Assembly (NCBI GenBank): GCA_015487555.1
Contig: WFPK01000108.1
Location: 1 to 34,571, forward strand
Length of the DNA: 34,571 nt
Direction of reading: 5' to 3'
Origin: Phycisphaerales bacterium
GTDB lineage: Bacteria; Planctomycetota; Phycisphaerae; Phycisphaerales; UBA1924
The notes beneath the pieces were generated by a model. It saw only the letters and a list, made by a program, of their open reading frames with translations. It had not been told where the DNA came from and made no database searches. A program made the position numbers and the translations under genes. Numbering within the stretch: the stretch's first letter is position 1; each line of letters begins with the position of its first letter. This document shows positions 1 through 8,187 of this stretch, piece by piece.

Positions 1-2838
1 CACCTCGCCTCGGCTCGGCTGTTCATGGCCAACGGGGCAGATTCGGTGATCGCAACCAACATCGGTGATTGGAAGAGCGATGAGCCGATGCCTGAGGGAA
101 TCGAGTTCAAGGTCTGCGATGCGTCGGATGCAGACTTTGAAGCGGACAGCTTCGATATCATCTATGGCATCGCGATCATCGAGCATGTGCCCGACTTTGA
201 AAAACTCTGCGCATCGCTCAAGAAGTTCCTCAAGCCTGATGGCGTGATCTACTTTCAAGGGTGCCCGCTCTGGACGGGCACGCTTGGGCATCATGTGTGG
301 TATGCATCTCGAGCGGATCAAAACACGCCAGCGGTGCAGTACAGCTTCACGGACAATAATCCGATCCCCAACTGGGCGCACCTGGCGATGTCCCCCGATG
401 AGCTCACGACGCTTCTGGTCGATGACGGAATCCCGCTCGATGACGCCAAGGGAATCGTCAAGTATGTCCATAACCTCGACGGCACCATGGTCGGGTCATG
501 CTCGAACTTCCGCTCGGCCAGCGAAGTCCTCGATGTGATGCAGAACACCTTTGATCTCGAAGTCGATCGCATTGTGAGCAAAGTCAAACCCAACAAATAC
601 TTTGAGCTCGCCCGCAAAAAGTATTCGGAGGAAGACTTGCGCACGCTTGGGCTTCGGGTTTGGATGACGCACCAAGGGGCAGCCAAGGAGCTCACCGAGC
701 AAAAGCTCAACCCGATGGTCTCGATCATCATCCCGTTTTACAATGTTGAACCTTTCATCGAAGAGTGCATCAAGAGCGTCCTCGCCCAGGACTATCCAAA
801 TCTTGAAGTGATCTTTGTCGATGACTGCTCGCCTGATGATTCGGTCAAGATTGTCGAGCGGTATGCTGGCAAGGACGATCGGATCAAGCTGGTGACGCAC
901 GAGCACAACCAGGGGCTCGGCCCGGCCCGCAACACCGGGGTCGAGCACGCGTCTGGCGCTTACCTGCTCTTCCTCGATTCGGATGATTATTTCAGCTCAC
1001 CCAAGGCGGTCTCGACGCTTGTGCGCCAAGCCCAATTGACCGGGTGCCGGGTGGTGATCGGCAGCTGCGATCGGGTGATGTCCGATGGGCAAAGACTCAA
1101 CTTCGATCGTGACTTCGATCAATCCCACGGCGGGCAACCCGACACGATCGTCTCGGGTGAAGATGCCTACCTTGGTGCTTCGTTTATCCCGGGCGGGCAG
1201 TATGTGCCGATGCGCGCGTGGGGGACGCTGATTGATCGGTTCTTGTATCTTGATTCGGGGTTGATCTATCCGCCGGGCGAGCACGAGGACTTGCCTCACA
1301 CGCCTTTCTTGTACTACTTCGCAGAGCGGGTGTTGTATATTTCGGATGTGGTGGTGACCTACCGCGATCGAAGCGACAGCCTCTCGAACACGGGGTGGGA
1401 CCTGGACAAAATTCGCAGGCAGGGTGTCATCTGGGCGAAAATCCGTGAGAACATCTTCAAGCTCGGGCTCGAAGCTCGGCTTGGCGATACCGCGGTAAAG
1501 ACAGCCGAACATCTGATTATGAAGCTGCGCCAAAACGGGATTCAGGCAGGCGCTGAAGCCGGGGCTTTCGATGTGCTCGAAGAGATACTCAAAGATGCCA
1601 AGGGTGATCTCAACGAGGAGCTGTTCTTCTACATGCTCGATAGCCTGCGTGGGATTCTGGATTTCCAGAAGTACGACTACACACTCTACCATCGGCTCAC
1701 CGGGCATATCTCGACCGCGAACATGGTCAAGTACTATCGGCATCGGATCGGGACCGGGCTGATCGACCATGGGCCGGTGCCTGTGAGCCAAGCCCCCGCT
1801 CAGCTTCAGGAAACGCCCGCACCAAGCACCCCAAGCACAGCGCCCGACGAACGAGTCAGCGAGATCAAAGCACTCACCGCCGATGCTCGAGGCGTCAAGA
1901 ACGATACCCGCGCCAATGCGTTGATCGAACGGTTCCGCAACGATGCGCCCAAGGTGCTCCGCAAGTATCCCTCGATGCTTACCGAAGGCGACAAGGCGCT
2001 CTACTTTGATGCCGGGCGGAGTTATCAGTTCAAGGGTTCGGTCGTGGATGCGGGGTGCTTTGTCGGCGGAACGACGATGAGCCTGGTCCAAGGCTTGCTC
2101 GCCAATCCTTTGCTCGGGGAAAACAAGGCGAAAGCCAACAAGCTCATCCGGGTCTATGACCTCTTCGAGATCGATGACGACTACATCCTCGAACACCTTC
2201 AGCGGAACTATCCCAAGCATGACTTCTCAAATGAGAAAAGCTTCCTGGGTGTGTTCAACGAGAACATGCGTCAATATGCCCACATGCTCGATGTACGCCC
2301 CGGCGATGTGATGGCTTCGGGATATCCTGATGAGGAAGCCATCGAGGTTCTTGGGATTGATCTGTGCAAGGCGCTGCCGGTGACCGATTTTGTGGTTCGT
2401 GAGTTTTTCCCAAGACTGATCGAGGGCGCCTTGGTCATCCATCAGGACTTCATTCACCAGTATCACCCACATATCCACCTGTCGATGCTGCTGCTTGAGG
2501 ACTATTTCGATCTTGATGTCGAGATCAAATGGGGCGGGAGTGTTTCCTATCGGCTCAAGCGGCCGATCACGCCCGAGGAGATCGAATCTCGGTTTGGGTC
2601 CGATTCTTTGTGGTACAACAATGTCCCGCGCAATGTGATGCTTCTGCGGCAACAGATTCGCGACATGCACTATGATGAGAACAAGTGGGTCTTGCTGCAA
2701 GTTCTGGGAATGTATTACTGGGCGATGGGCGAGCAAGAGCAGGGTGAGGCGGTCTATCAGGAAACGGCGGATCGGTACCCGCAGTTTGAGATTCCCGATG
2801 AAGTCCGACGATTGATCGGCGGAGAAGTTGTCCGATGA
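1..2838 (+). CDS. Methyltransferase / GT2 glycosyltransferase / TylF-like methyltransferase fusion (5' end cut by window)
   Basis: The frame is open from the first base, so the protein is probably longer than the 937 residues counted from the ATG at 25. Numbering below starts at that ATG. Residues 1-110 look like the second half of a class I SAM methyltransferase, with the segment FDIIYGIAIIEHV followed by a KPDG turn; its glycine-rich SAM loop would lie before the window. Residues 229-340 are a GT2 glycosyltransferase of GT-A fold, with VSIIIPFYNVEPFI, the VDDCSPDDS nucleotide-sugar segment and the metal-binding acidic motif FLDSDDYF near 315. Residues 670-850 resemble TylF/MycF O-methyltransferases (VDAGCFVGGTTMS, then DLFEIDDDY, then VIHQDF). 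A proline-rich linker near 590-610 separates GT2 from TylF. The last 50 residues look like one TPR helix pair. The gene overlaps the next by ATGA. It probably assembles and methylates a surface glycan; the acceptor sugar cannot be deduced. Confidence 0.85.
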   Translation, partial: HLASARLFMANGADSVIATNIGDWKSDEPMPEGIEFKVCDASDADFEADSFDIIYGIAIIEHVPDFEKLCASLKKFLKPDGVIYFQGCPLWTGTLGHHVWYASRADQNTPAVQYSFTDNNPIPNWAHLAMSPDELTTLLVDDGIPLDDAKGIVKYVHNLDGTMVGSCSNFRSASEVLDVMQNTFDLEVDRIVSKVKPNKYFELARKKYSEEDLRTLGLRVWMTHQGAAKELTEQKLNPMVSIIIPFYNVEPFIEECIKSVLAQDYPNLEVIFVDDCSPDDSVKIVERYAGKDDRIKLVTHEHNQGLGPARNTGVEHASGAYLLFLDSDDYFSSPKAVSTLVRQAQLTGCRVVIGSCDRVMSDGQRLNFDRDFDQSHGGQPDTIVSGEDAYLGASFIPGGQYVPMRAWGTLIDRFLYLDSGLIYPPGEHEDLPHTPFLYYFAERVLYISDVVVTYRDRSDSLSNTGWDLDKIRRQGVIWAKIRENIFKLGLEARLGDTAVKTAEHLIMKLRQNGIQAGAEAGAFDVLEEILKDAKGDLNEELFFYMLDSLRGILDFQKYDYTLYHRLTGHISTANMVKYYRHRIGTGLIDHGPVPVSQAPAQLQETPAPSTPSTAPDERVSEIKALTADARGVKNDTRANALIERFRNDAPKVLRKYPSMLTEGDKALYFDAGRSYQFKGSVVDAGCFVGGTTMSLVQGLLANPLLGENKAKANKLIRVYDLFEIDDDYILEHLQRNYPKHDFSNEKSFLGVFNENMRQYAHMLDVRPGDVMASGYPDEEAIEVLGIDLCKALPVTDFVVREFFPRLIEGALVIHQDFIHQYHPHIHLSMLLLEDYFDLDVEIKWGGSVSYRLKRPITPEEIESRFGSDSLWYNNVPRNVMLLRQQIRDMHYDENKWVLLQVLGMYYWAMGEQEQGEAVYQETADRYPQFEIPDEVRRLIGGEVVR

Positions 2839-4466
2839 ATCAACAATGGCTCATTCAAAATGTGCTTAAGCATCTCGATGCGGTGCCCGATGTGCCAGCG
2901 GATGATCGTGCGTACCTTTCGCTCGATGAAGCACAGCGGATCGTCGATGAGACGGTTGATTATCTCGGTGCCCAAGGCGATGAGACCGAATATACCTATA
3001 TTTGTGGTCATCGCAAACGCCTGGCACATTCGCTTTCGATGATTCCGATCGCTCGCAAGGAGGGCGAATCGTGCCTCGATGTCGGGTCATATGGGTACAT
3101 GGCGCTGTGGGCGAAGAAGTATCTGGGATACTCGGATGTTACAGGGATCGAATGGCATCCTGATGTTGATGACGCGGTGATCCGCCGCACGCTTAGGCTC
3201 AATGATGAATCGGTCGAGCTCCGTTCGTATAACTTCGATATCTCCAAGCCCGATTGGACGATCGCAGGCTCGTTCGACACGGTGCTCTTCTTCGAGGTGC
3301 TCGAACATATCAACGAGGATCCGATGGGTGTGATGGAGCGGATCCATGATCGACTCAAGCCCGAGGGCACGCTGGTGATGTCGGTGCCTAATGCGATCTC
3401 ATACAAAGCATTCAAAGAGTTTTTGGTCGGGATGCCGCCTTGGACCTATTGGTTCTACGAGCCCGATCTCTCGCATGAGCCTCGCCACTGCTTCGAATAC
3501 ACGCCAATCATTTTCAAAACGCTGATCCAGGCTTCTGGGCTCCGGGAGAATGCGTTCCGCACGATTTATGCGTACACCGATCCCGAGCATGAACAAGAGA
3601 CACTCGAGATCGCACGATCGCTTGGCATCAAGGATAAATCCTTCGGCGAGACCATGATTATCAACGCGACCAAGACCACAGAGTCGATCCGTCTGCGCCA
3701 TCCCGATGTGCTCTATAGCCCCGATGGGTACTACAAAAATGTGTACCCCCACCTCCATGATCGACTCGACCGGGTAATCTCGCATTTCCGCTCGTCGAGC
3801 TCGTCAACGGATGTGCTGGAGGAAAACGACGCTGCGCGTATGCAAGCCAGCACCCAAGCTCAGATCGACGAGTTGCTCTTCACTTGCGATGCCCAGCTAA
3901 GCAAGCAGAGCGAGCTACAATCGCAGATTCAGAAACTCGAATCTTCAAACGAGCAGGTAACAAGCGAGCTGCAACAGACACGGGATTGGGCCAATGCACT
4001 TGAGCGCGAGAAACGCGAGCTCGAAGCCAAGGTCAATGAGCTGCTTTTTACTTGCGATTGCTATTTGCGCAAGGAGGGCGAGCAGGAGTCAGCCTTGCAA
4101 CAGGCGCTCGAAGCTGAATCGGCAGCAAAGCGAGCTGCTCAGGAAGCCAAGGTCATCGAGGTCAAAATCGCGGACGAAGCTGCACGCAAAGCCCACCAAG
4201 ACGCCCAGCATGCACGCGCTTGGGCGGAGGATTTGTCCAAGGAGAACGCCGATCTTCGTGGGCAGGTCAACGAGCTGCTCTTCGCCTGCGATTGCTATCT
4301 TCAGCAGGTCAATGACCCGAACCGGTGCGTACAGGTAATCCGCGAGCGCCAGTTCCGCCGTGCACTCCGTGTATCGAAATCAATCGCCCGCAAAACGCCA
4401 GTGCTTCGTACCGCACTTCGTCCGGTGTATCGTGAGACAAAGAAGTTTATCAAAAAACGGATGTAG
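2835..4466 (+). CDS. Class I SAM methyltransferase with coiled-coil, repeat-bearing C-terminal tail
   Basis: This 543-residue protein starts on an ATG that shares ATGA with the preceding stop. Residues 75-200 form a SAM methyltransferase: motif I is CLDVGSYGYMALWAKKY, an acidic residue follows in GIEWHPD, and FFEVLEHINED with KPEGTLVMSVPNA closes the fold. Residues 330-500 are rich in Glu, Gln, Lys and Ala in heptad-like spacing, as in a coiled coil. Within this tail a motif recurs three times: QIDELLFTCD at 343, KVNELLFTCDCYL at 399 and QVNELLFACDCYL at 477. The last two copies are preceded by a related RxWAxxL segment. The final 40 residues are strongly basic. The next genes encode an ABC glycan exporter. 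A methyltransferase plus coiled coil beside Wzm/Wzt recalls the O-antigen capping enzyme WbdD, but no kinase domain is visible, so a capping or chain-length role is inference. Confidence 0.85.
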   Translation: MNQQWLIQNVLKHLDAVPDVPADDRAYLSLDEAQRIVDETVDYLGAQGDETEYTYICGHRKRLAHSLSMIPIARKEGESCLDVGSYGYMALWAKKYLGYSDVTGIEWHPDVDDAVIRRTLRLNDESVELRSYNFDISKPDWTIAGSFDTVLFFEVLEHINEDPMGVMERIHDRLKPEGTLVMSVPNAISYKAFKEFLVGMPPWTYWFYEPDLSHEPRHCFEYTPIIFKTLIQASGLRENAFRTIYAYTDPEHEQETLEIARSLGIKDKSFGETMIINATKTTESIRLRHPDVLYSPDGYYKNVYPHLHDRLDRVISHFRSSSSSTDVLEENDAARMQASTQAQIDELLFTCDAQLSKQSELQSQIQKLESSNEQVTSELQQTRDWANALEREKRELEAKVNELLFTCDCYLRKEGEQESALQQALEAESAAKRAAQEAKVIEVKIADEAARKAHQDAQHARAWAEDLSKENADLRGQVNELLFACDCYLQQVNDPNRCVQVIRERQFRRALRVSKSIARKTPVLRTALRPVYRETKKFIKKRM

Positions 4467-4473
4467 CTTCCGA

Positions 4474-5259
4474 ATGGACTTGCGTGATGCAAAGGTTATG
4501 AAACTCCGACACCTCTTCCATGTGGTGAGCTATCGCGCGATTGCCGAGCTTCGGGCCGAAGCTTCTCGTACCTATGCCGGGTACCTGTGGTGGGTGATTC
4601 ATCCACTTTTGATGTTCGGGGTCTACTACATCGCGTTCAATTTTGTGATGGGCAACCGGACCGAGAACTTTGCGATCTTTCTCTTTACCGGGATTGTGCT
4701 CTGGCAGTGGTTTTCAGTCTCGGTGCTCCGGTGTTCGGGCTCGCTGATTGCTGCCAAGCCTTTGATGCAGCAGGTCAACTTGCATAAGTCGGTTTTTCCG
4801 TTCTCAATTATTCTGGTCAACACCATCAAGTTCGGTGTCACCTTTGCGATTTTGGTCGTGGTTCTTGGGTTCGCCGGGTTCTTTCCGGGATTGGCATGGG
4901 TAACGCTTCCGATACTGTTCCTTGTTTTACTTCTGGTAATTCTGGCTGTCGGATGCTTTGCTGCAATGATTTCGCCTTTTATTCCTGATTTTCAGCATGT
5001 GCTCACCACCCTGCTGCACCTGATGTTCTTTGTTTCGGGGATTATCTATGACCTTTCGCTCTTGCCCGACCGACTCGGCTCGGTGCTCGGGTTCAACCCA
5101 ATGGCGATTATGATCGGCGAGATTCGGAATGTGCTGATGTATAACCAGTTCCCAAACTGGAATCTGCTGATGATCCCGGTCGTTGAATCCGTATGCGTAC
5201 TCGTTATCTCCATCAAACTCATTCATCGGTACGATAAGGTATATCCGAAAATTGGATGA
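4474..5259 (+). CDS. wzm: ABC-2 type polysaccharide exporter, permease subunit (Wzm-like)
   Basis: This is the membrane subunit of an ABC transporter that moves a lipid-linked glycan across the inner membrane. The product is about 261 residues with six likely membrane spans, the usual size for Wzm/KpsM/TagG permeases. The N-terminal RAEASRTYAGYLWWVIHPLL is typical of the amphipathic interface helix and first span of this family, and the FVSGIIYDLSLLP stretch fits the family's C-terminal half. The open frame extends back to 4360 inside the previous gene. ATG 4474, 8 nt after that stop, or ATG 4498 are the sensible starts; neither has a strong Shine-Dalgarno site, so translation is probably coupled. 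The stop overlaps the ATPase start by ATGA, so permease and ATPase are made together. Confidence 0.88.
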   Translation: MDLRDAKVMKLRHLFHVVSYRAIAELRAEASRTYAGYLWWVIHPLLMFGVYYIAFNFVMGNRTENFAIFLFTGIVLWQWFSVSVLRCSGSLIAAKPLMQQVNLHKSVFPFSIILVNTIKFGVTFAILVVVLGFAGFFPGLAWVTLPILFLVLLLVILAVGCFAAMISPFIPDFQHVLTTLLHLMFFVSGIIYDLSLLPDRLGSVLGFNPMAIMIGEIRNVLMYNQFPNWNLLMIPVVESVCVLVISIKLIHRYDKVYPKIG

Positions 5260-5981
5260 AAGCATTGATGACTACAGAGACCAACTCCATCGCGAAGCTG
5301 AATCATATCGGGCTCGAATACCGCAGGCAGGGCGGGGTGCCCTGGAAACGGAGTACCTTCTGGGCGATCGAAGATATCTCGTTTGATATCCAGCGGGGCG
5401 ATACCATCGGAATCATCGGACGAAACGGTGCAGGAAAGAGCAGCCTGCTGCGTGTGATTGCGGGGATCATTAACCCCGATAGAGGTTCGATCGAGCGTGC
5501 CCCGAGCACAAGAACAACCATGCTCTCATTTGGTGCCGGATTTGAATCTCGGCTTACCGGCAGGCAGAACATCATCCTCAACGGACTCCAGCTTGGGATG
5601 GAGAAAAAGCATGTTCTCGATCGGATGGACCAGATCATCGAGCTCACCGATATCGGCGAGTTTATTGACCAACCGGTCCGGGCCTACTCCTCAGGAATGC
5701 GTGCCCGCCTTGGGTTCGCCATCGCATACTTTGTCGATACCGATATTTTACTCATCGACGAGGCTTTGGTAACCGGCGATGGGGCATTCCGGGAAAAGGC
5801 AACAAAGCTTATCCGCGAAAAAATTTCGTCCGACCTCACAGTCGTCATCGTTTCACACTCGATGCAACTGATCGCCAACACCTGCACCCGTGTGATTCAG
5901 ATTGAGAATGGAACTTCGCTTGAAGAACTCTCGACTGAAGATACAATCAAGCGGTATCGCTCAACCATACTCACCTGTTAG
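5256..5981 (+). CDS. wzt: ABC polysaccharide exporter, ATPase subunit (Wzt-like, without C-terminal sugar-binding domain)
   Basis: This is the cytoplasmic ATPase that powers the adjacent permease. Walker A GRNGAGKS lies at residues 55-62, the signature YSSGMRARL at 144-152, Walker B ILLIDEA at 164-170 with catalytic E169, and the switch histidine H201 in VSHS. The extended N-terminus (EYRRQGGVPWKR) before the first beta strand is usual for the Wzt/TagH/KpsT group. The protein ends after 241 residues, straight after the nucleotide-binding domain. The carbohydrate-binding domain that lets E. coli O9a Wzt recognise a methyl-capped chain is therefore absent, as in Wzt proteins of Klebsiella galactan type. 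The TAG stop lies within the left arm of the inverted repeat that follows. Confidence 0.9.
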   Translation: MKALMTTETNSIAKLNHIGLEYRRQGGVPWKRSTFWAIEDISFDIQRGDTIGIIGRNGAGKSSLLRVIAGIINPDRGSIERAPSTRTTMLSFGAGFESRLTGRQNIILNGLQLGMEKKHVLDRMDQIIELTDIGEFIDQPVRAYSSGMRARLGFAIAYFVDTDILLIDEALVTGDGAFREKATKLIREKISSDLTVVIVSHSMQLIANTCTRVIQIENGTSLEELSTEDTIKRYRSTILTC

Positions 5982-6062
5982 GCCGTGCCTGACGGCTCGT
6001 TTACGGGGGAGGCGAAAAGATGGTGCCTTTGTGTGAGAGAACGAGCCGTCAGGCACGGCCTA
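5979..6062. repeat. 23-bp perfect inverted repeat, REP/BIME-like, between convergent operons
   Basis: Arms at 5979-6001 and 6040-6062 are perfectly complementary over 23 bp and are separated by 38 nt. Each arm contains a smaller hairpin of its own: GCCGT, five bases, ACGGC. Two such palindromic units facing each other resemble REP sequences paired as a BIME. The left arm begins with the TAG stop of the ATPase gene, and the element lies between two converging operons, so it could stop transcription from both sides. There is no U-run as in a standard intrinsic terminator. A remnant of a small inverted-repeat mobile element is also possible. Confidence 0.75.
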
Positions 6063-6073
6063 GGTCTATTGCC

Positions 6074-6985
6074 TCATCCCATCGCTCTTGTGGCATCGCG
6101 GATACCTTGGTTGGCTGAGCGAAGAATCTCGATCAGTCGGCTCAAACTGATTTGGGCGCAAAGCACGCCCCAAGATGCAGCGAGTGTGAGTTTGGCAAGC
6201 CTTCGATAGACAACAAGTCGCCCAAAGATTCGATTTGCCCCCGAAGCATGCTTGAGCATGAACATGGTATGGCTGGCGTATTCGACGCGCCAATCGCGAT
6301 CGAGCGGATCGGCGAACCGATAGTGTCCCGGTGTATGGGCATGATCCACAATTGCGCCGTGCGCATAAGCAACCTGGGCCCCATTGCGATGGATGCGCAG
6401 GATCAGGTCCGATTCATCAAAGGCGAACGCAAAGAATGGATCGAACCCACCAATACCCATCACCGCCTGCCGACGGACACCGAAGTTGCATCCCTTTACA
6501 TTGGCAAAATAGTTTCTGGGTTCTTTGTGCGGTGCATTTGAACGGACTGGAATCTGTTTTCCCAATGGCGAAACAAGCCCGCGTATAAACTCTGGCGTGG
6601 GGGGAATGTGGCGCGAGTCGAAAACATCGCCTCCGATCGCCCATGCCTGCGGATGCTGATCGAAAGCATCAAGATATGCTTGCACCCACCCCTGCCTCGC
6701 TCGGGCATCATCATCAATGAAAAGCACGACCTGCGCCTGGGCACAATCAAGCCCGGCATTACGCGAGCGAGAAATATTGTGCTCGAAACATTCAACCACC
6801 CTTATGCACAGCGTTGGGAACTGATCGAGTATCTCCTGTGGGCAAGAATCATCACTGCCTGCGACAAGGATCACGCGAGTTGGCAGAGGTCGCTGGACCT
6901 CGATGCTACGCAGGCACGCACGCAGGTCGTCTTGGCGATCTCTTGTGCAAATAACAACATCGGCTGAGGGTGCAGAGGTGTTCAT
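6074..6985 (-). CDS. GT2 family glycosyltransferase
   Basis: This 303-residue protein is a GT-A fold family 2 glycosyltransferase that would transfer a sugar from a nucleotide donor. It begins MNTSAPSADVVICTRDR, the first beta strand of the fold. A nucleotide-binding region follows, and the metal-binding acidic motif LFIDDDARA is at residues 89-97. The late acceptor-site signature is FDPFFAFAFDESDLILRI (an ED-like acidic pair), followed by histidines in AHGAIVDHAHTPGH. The C-terminal 50 residues are hydrophobic and basic and may sit on the membrane. The frame runs back to 7057, but ATG 6985 shares ATGA with the stop of the upstream glycosyltransferase and fits the fold start. The sugar is unknown. 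Confidence 0.85.
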   Translation of the reverse strand: MNTSAPSADVVICTRDRQDDLRACLRSIEVQRPLPTRVILVAGSDDSCPQEILDQFPTLCIRVVECFEHNISRSRNAGLDCAQAQVVLFIDDDARARQGWVQAYLDAFDQHPQAWAIGGDVFDSRHIPPTPEFIRGLVSPLGKQIPVRSNAPHKEPRNYFANVKGCNFGVRRQAVMGIGGFDPFFAFAFDESDLILRIHRNGAQVAYAHGAIVDHAHTPGHYRFADPLDRDWRVEYASHTMFMLKHASGANRIFGRLVVYRRLAKLTLAASWGVLCAQISLSRLIEILRSANQGIRDATRAMG

Positions 6986-8028
6986 GGGTTCATCGACTCG
7001 GGCTCGTTGACGCTGGTGATGATACCCATGACTTGCATCGCAGCCCTTCTCCAACAAAAATCAGCTGCCCGCCCAAGCCCTTGCGCTCGCTTGGTCTTGA
7101 TAATGGCTGGATCATGCGTGAGTTGGTTCATCGCTGCGCCCCATTGACTGCACTGATCGGGCGCAATATACATCGGCGCTTCGCGTCCGATTTCACGATG
7201 GGCGGGGATATCCGAAGCGATGACCGGACACCCGCACGCCATCGCCTCGATGATGGGCAGCCCAAAGCTCTCGTACAGGCTCGGCGCCACCAACCCTATC
7301 GCCCCACGCAGGATCGCAGCGATACGGGCTGCATCATTGACATGCCCCATCGGAATCACTCGCTCCGATGGATACACCACGCTCAGGGCATCGAGCTGAT
7401 CCTGAGTAACCCCCAGAAGCACCAGGCGATGCGCATGCCCTGCATGTTGCAGCGCTTCGAGCGCAACGCGGAGGTTCTTGGCGGGCGCAGCATTGCCCAT
7501 AAAAACCCAATATGATCCCGGAGGGATTTCACTATCGCCTCGGACACCTTGAGGATTGAACATACGCGACACCCCCGGATAAACCACCTTGAGCTTGCCG
7601 ATCGCCTGAGGGTAGACATGCCCGATCTCGTCCGCTGCTGCTTGCGAAACCGCCAGGATTGAATCTGCCCGCGCGATGATTCTGGGGATGGCGAATCGGT
7701 ACCAGTTGACAAAGGCGCGGGGATAGTTTTCGGGATGAAAAAAGAATCGCAGGCAATGAATCGTCACCACCAACCGAACATCGCGGTGCAAAGCAAACGG
7801 AGCCATATTGGCCGGGCACAAGAGCACCTGATATTGGCGGGCGAGTTTGGGGAGCGTGCGTTGTTCCCAAAGGGTCGATTTCCAGATCGGTCCGGGCTCT
7901 GGCATTGCCTGGTCAAAGCCCAGCCCGGCATCGGCCAGCGCCTCGCTCAGATCATGGGCATAGCGTTGGACGCCGGTGGTGTGCGCATGGGTCTTCCATT
8001 TTGAGTTGACGAGGAGGTTCGGCTGCAT
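6982..8028 (-). CDS. GT4 family (GT-B fold) glycosyltransferase
   Basis: This is a glycosyltransferase of about 348 residues with the GT-B architecture of family 4. The N-terminal domain starts NLLVNSKW and contains TTGVQRYAHDL, a glycine-bearing loop typical of the acceptor domain. The C-terminal domain begins near YWVFMGNAAPAKNL and carries the donor-phosphate EX7E motif in YESFGLPIIEAMACGCP (glutamates near 253 and 261). The frame also allows a TTG start at 8055 with a GGAG 12 nt upstream. ATG 8028 gives the shorter N-terminus expected for the fold but has no clear ribosome site, so the start is uncertain. It is translationally coupled to the GT2 gene. The pair probably extends a glycan, perhaps the one exported by the convergent operon. 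Confidence 0.85.
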   Translation of the reverse strand: MQPNLLVNSKWKTHAHTTGVQRYAHDLSEALADAGLGFDQAMPEPGPIWKSTLWEQRTLPKLARQYQVLLCPANMAPFALHRDVRLVVTIHCLRFFFHPENYPRAFVNWYRFAIPRIIARADSILAVSQAAADEIGHVYPQAIGKLKVVYPGVSRMFNPQGVRGDSEIPPGSYWVFMGNAAPAKNLRVALEALQHAGHAHRLVLLGVTQDQLDALSVVYPSERVIPMGHVNDAARIAAILRGAIGLVAPSLYESFGLPIIEAMACGCPVIASDIPAHREIGREAPMYIAPDQCSQWGAAMNQLTHDPAIIKTKRAQGLGRAADFCWRRAAMQVMGIITSVNEPESMNP

Positions 8029-8094
8029 GTTTGGGTATGGAGATGGTATCAGCAAGACTCGGCGGTTCTCCAGCGGAAACGATCTCTGCTCAAG

Positions 8095-8137
8095 AAAAAG
8101 CCCCTTGCAAATGATGGTATACCATTTGCAAGGGGCT
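8095..8137 (-). terminator. Intrinsic terminator after the multiheme cytochrome gene
   Basis: A 15-bp perfect stem (8099-8113 with 8123-8137) is followed on the minus strand by a run of five T (8099-8095). It lies about 50 nt after the cytochrome stop codon and before the glycosyltransferase pair. Those genes therefore need their own promoter within the roughly 70 bases 8029-8094, where I see no convincing -35/-10 pair. Confidence 0.85.
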
Positions 8138-8187
8138 CACAGAGTGACTCAATACAGAGCGAACACCGCAGATGATGTCGCGGGCAT

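Noticed and set aside
997-2220. A 407-codon minus-strand frame
   Set aside because: It lies opposite the GT2 and TylF-like coding sequence, has no recognisable domain, and results from the codon bias of the real gene.
6970-7515. A 181-codon plus-strand frame
   Set aside because: It is the complement of the GT4 gene, whose EX7E motif is clear.
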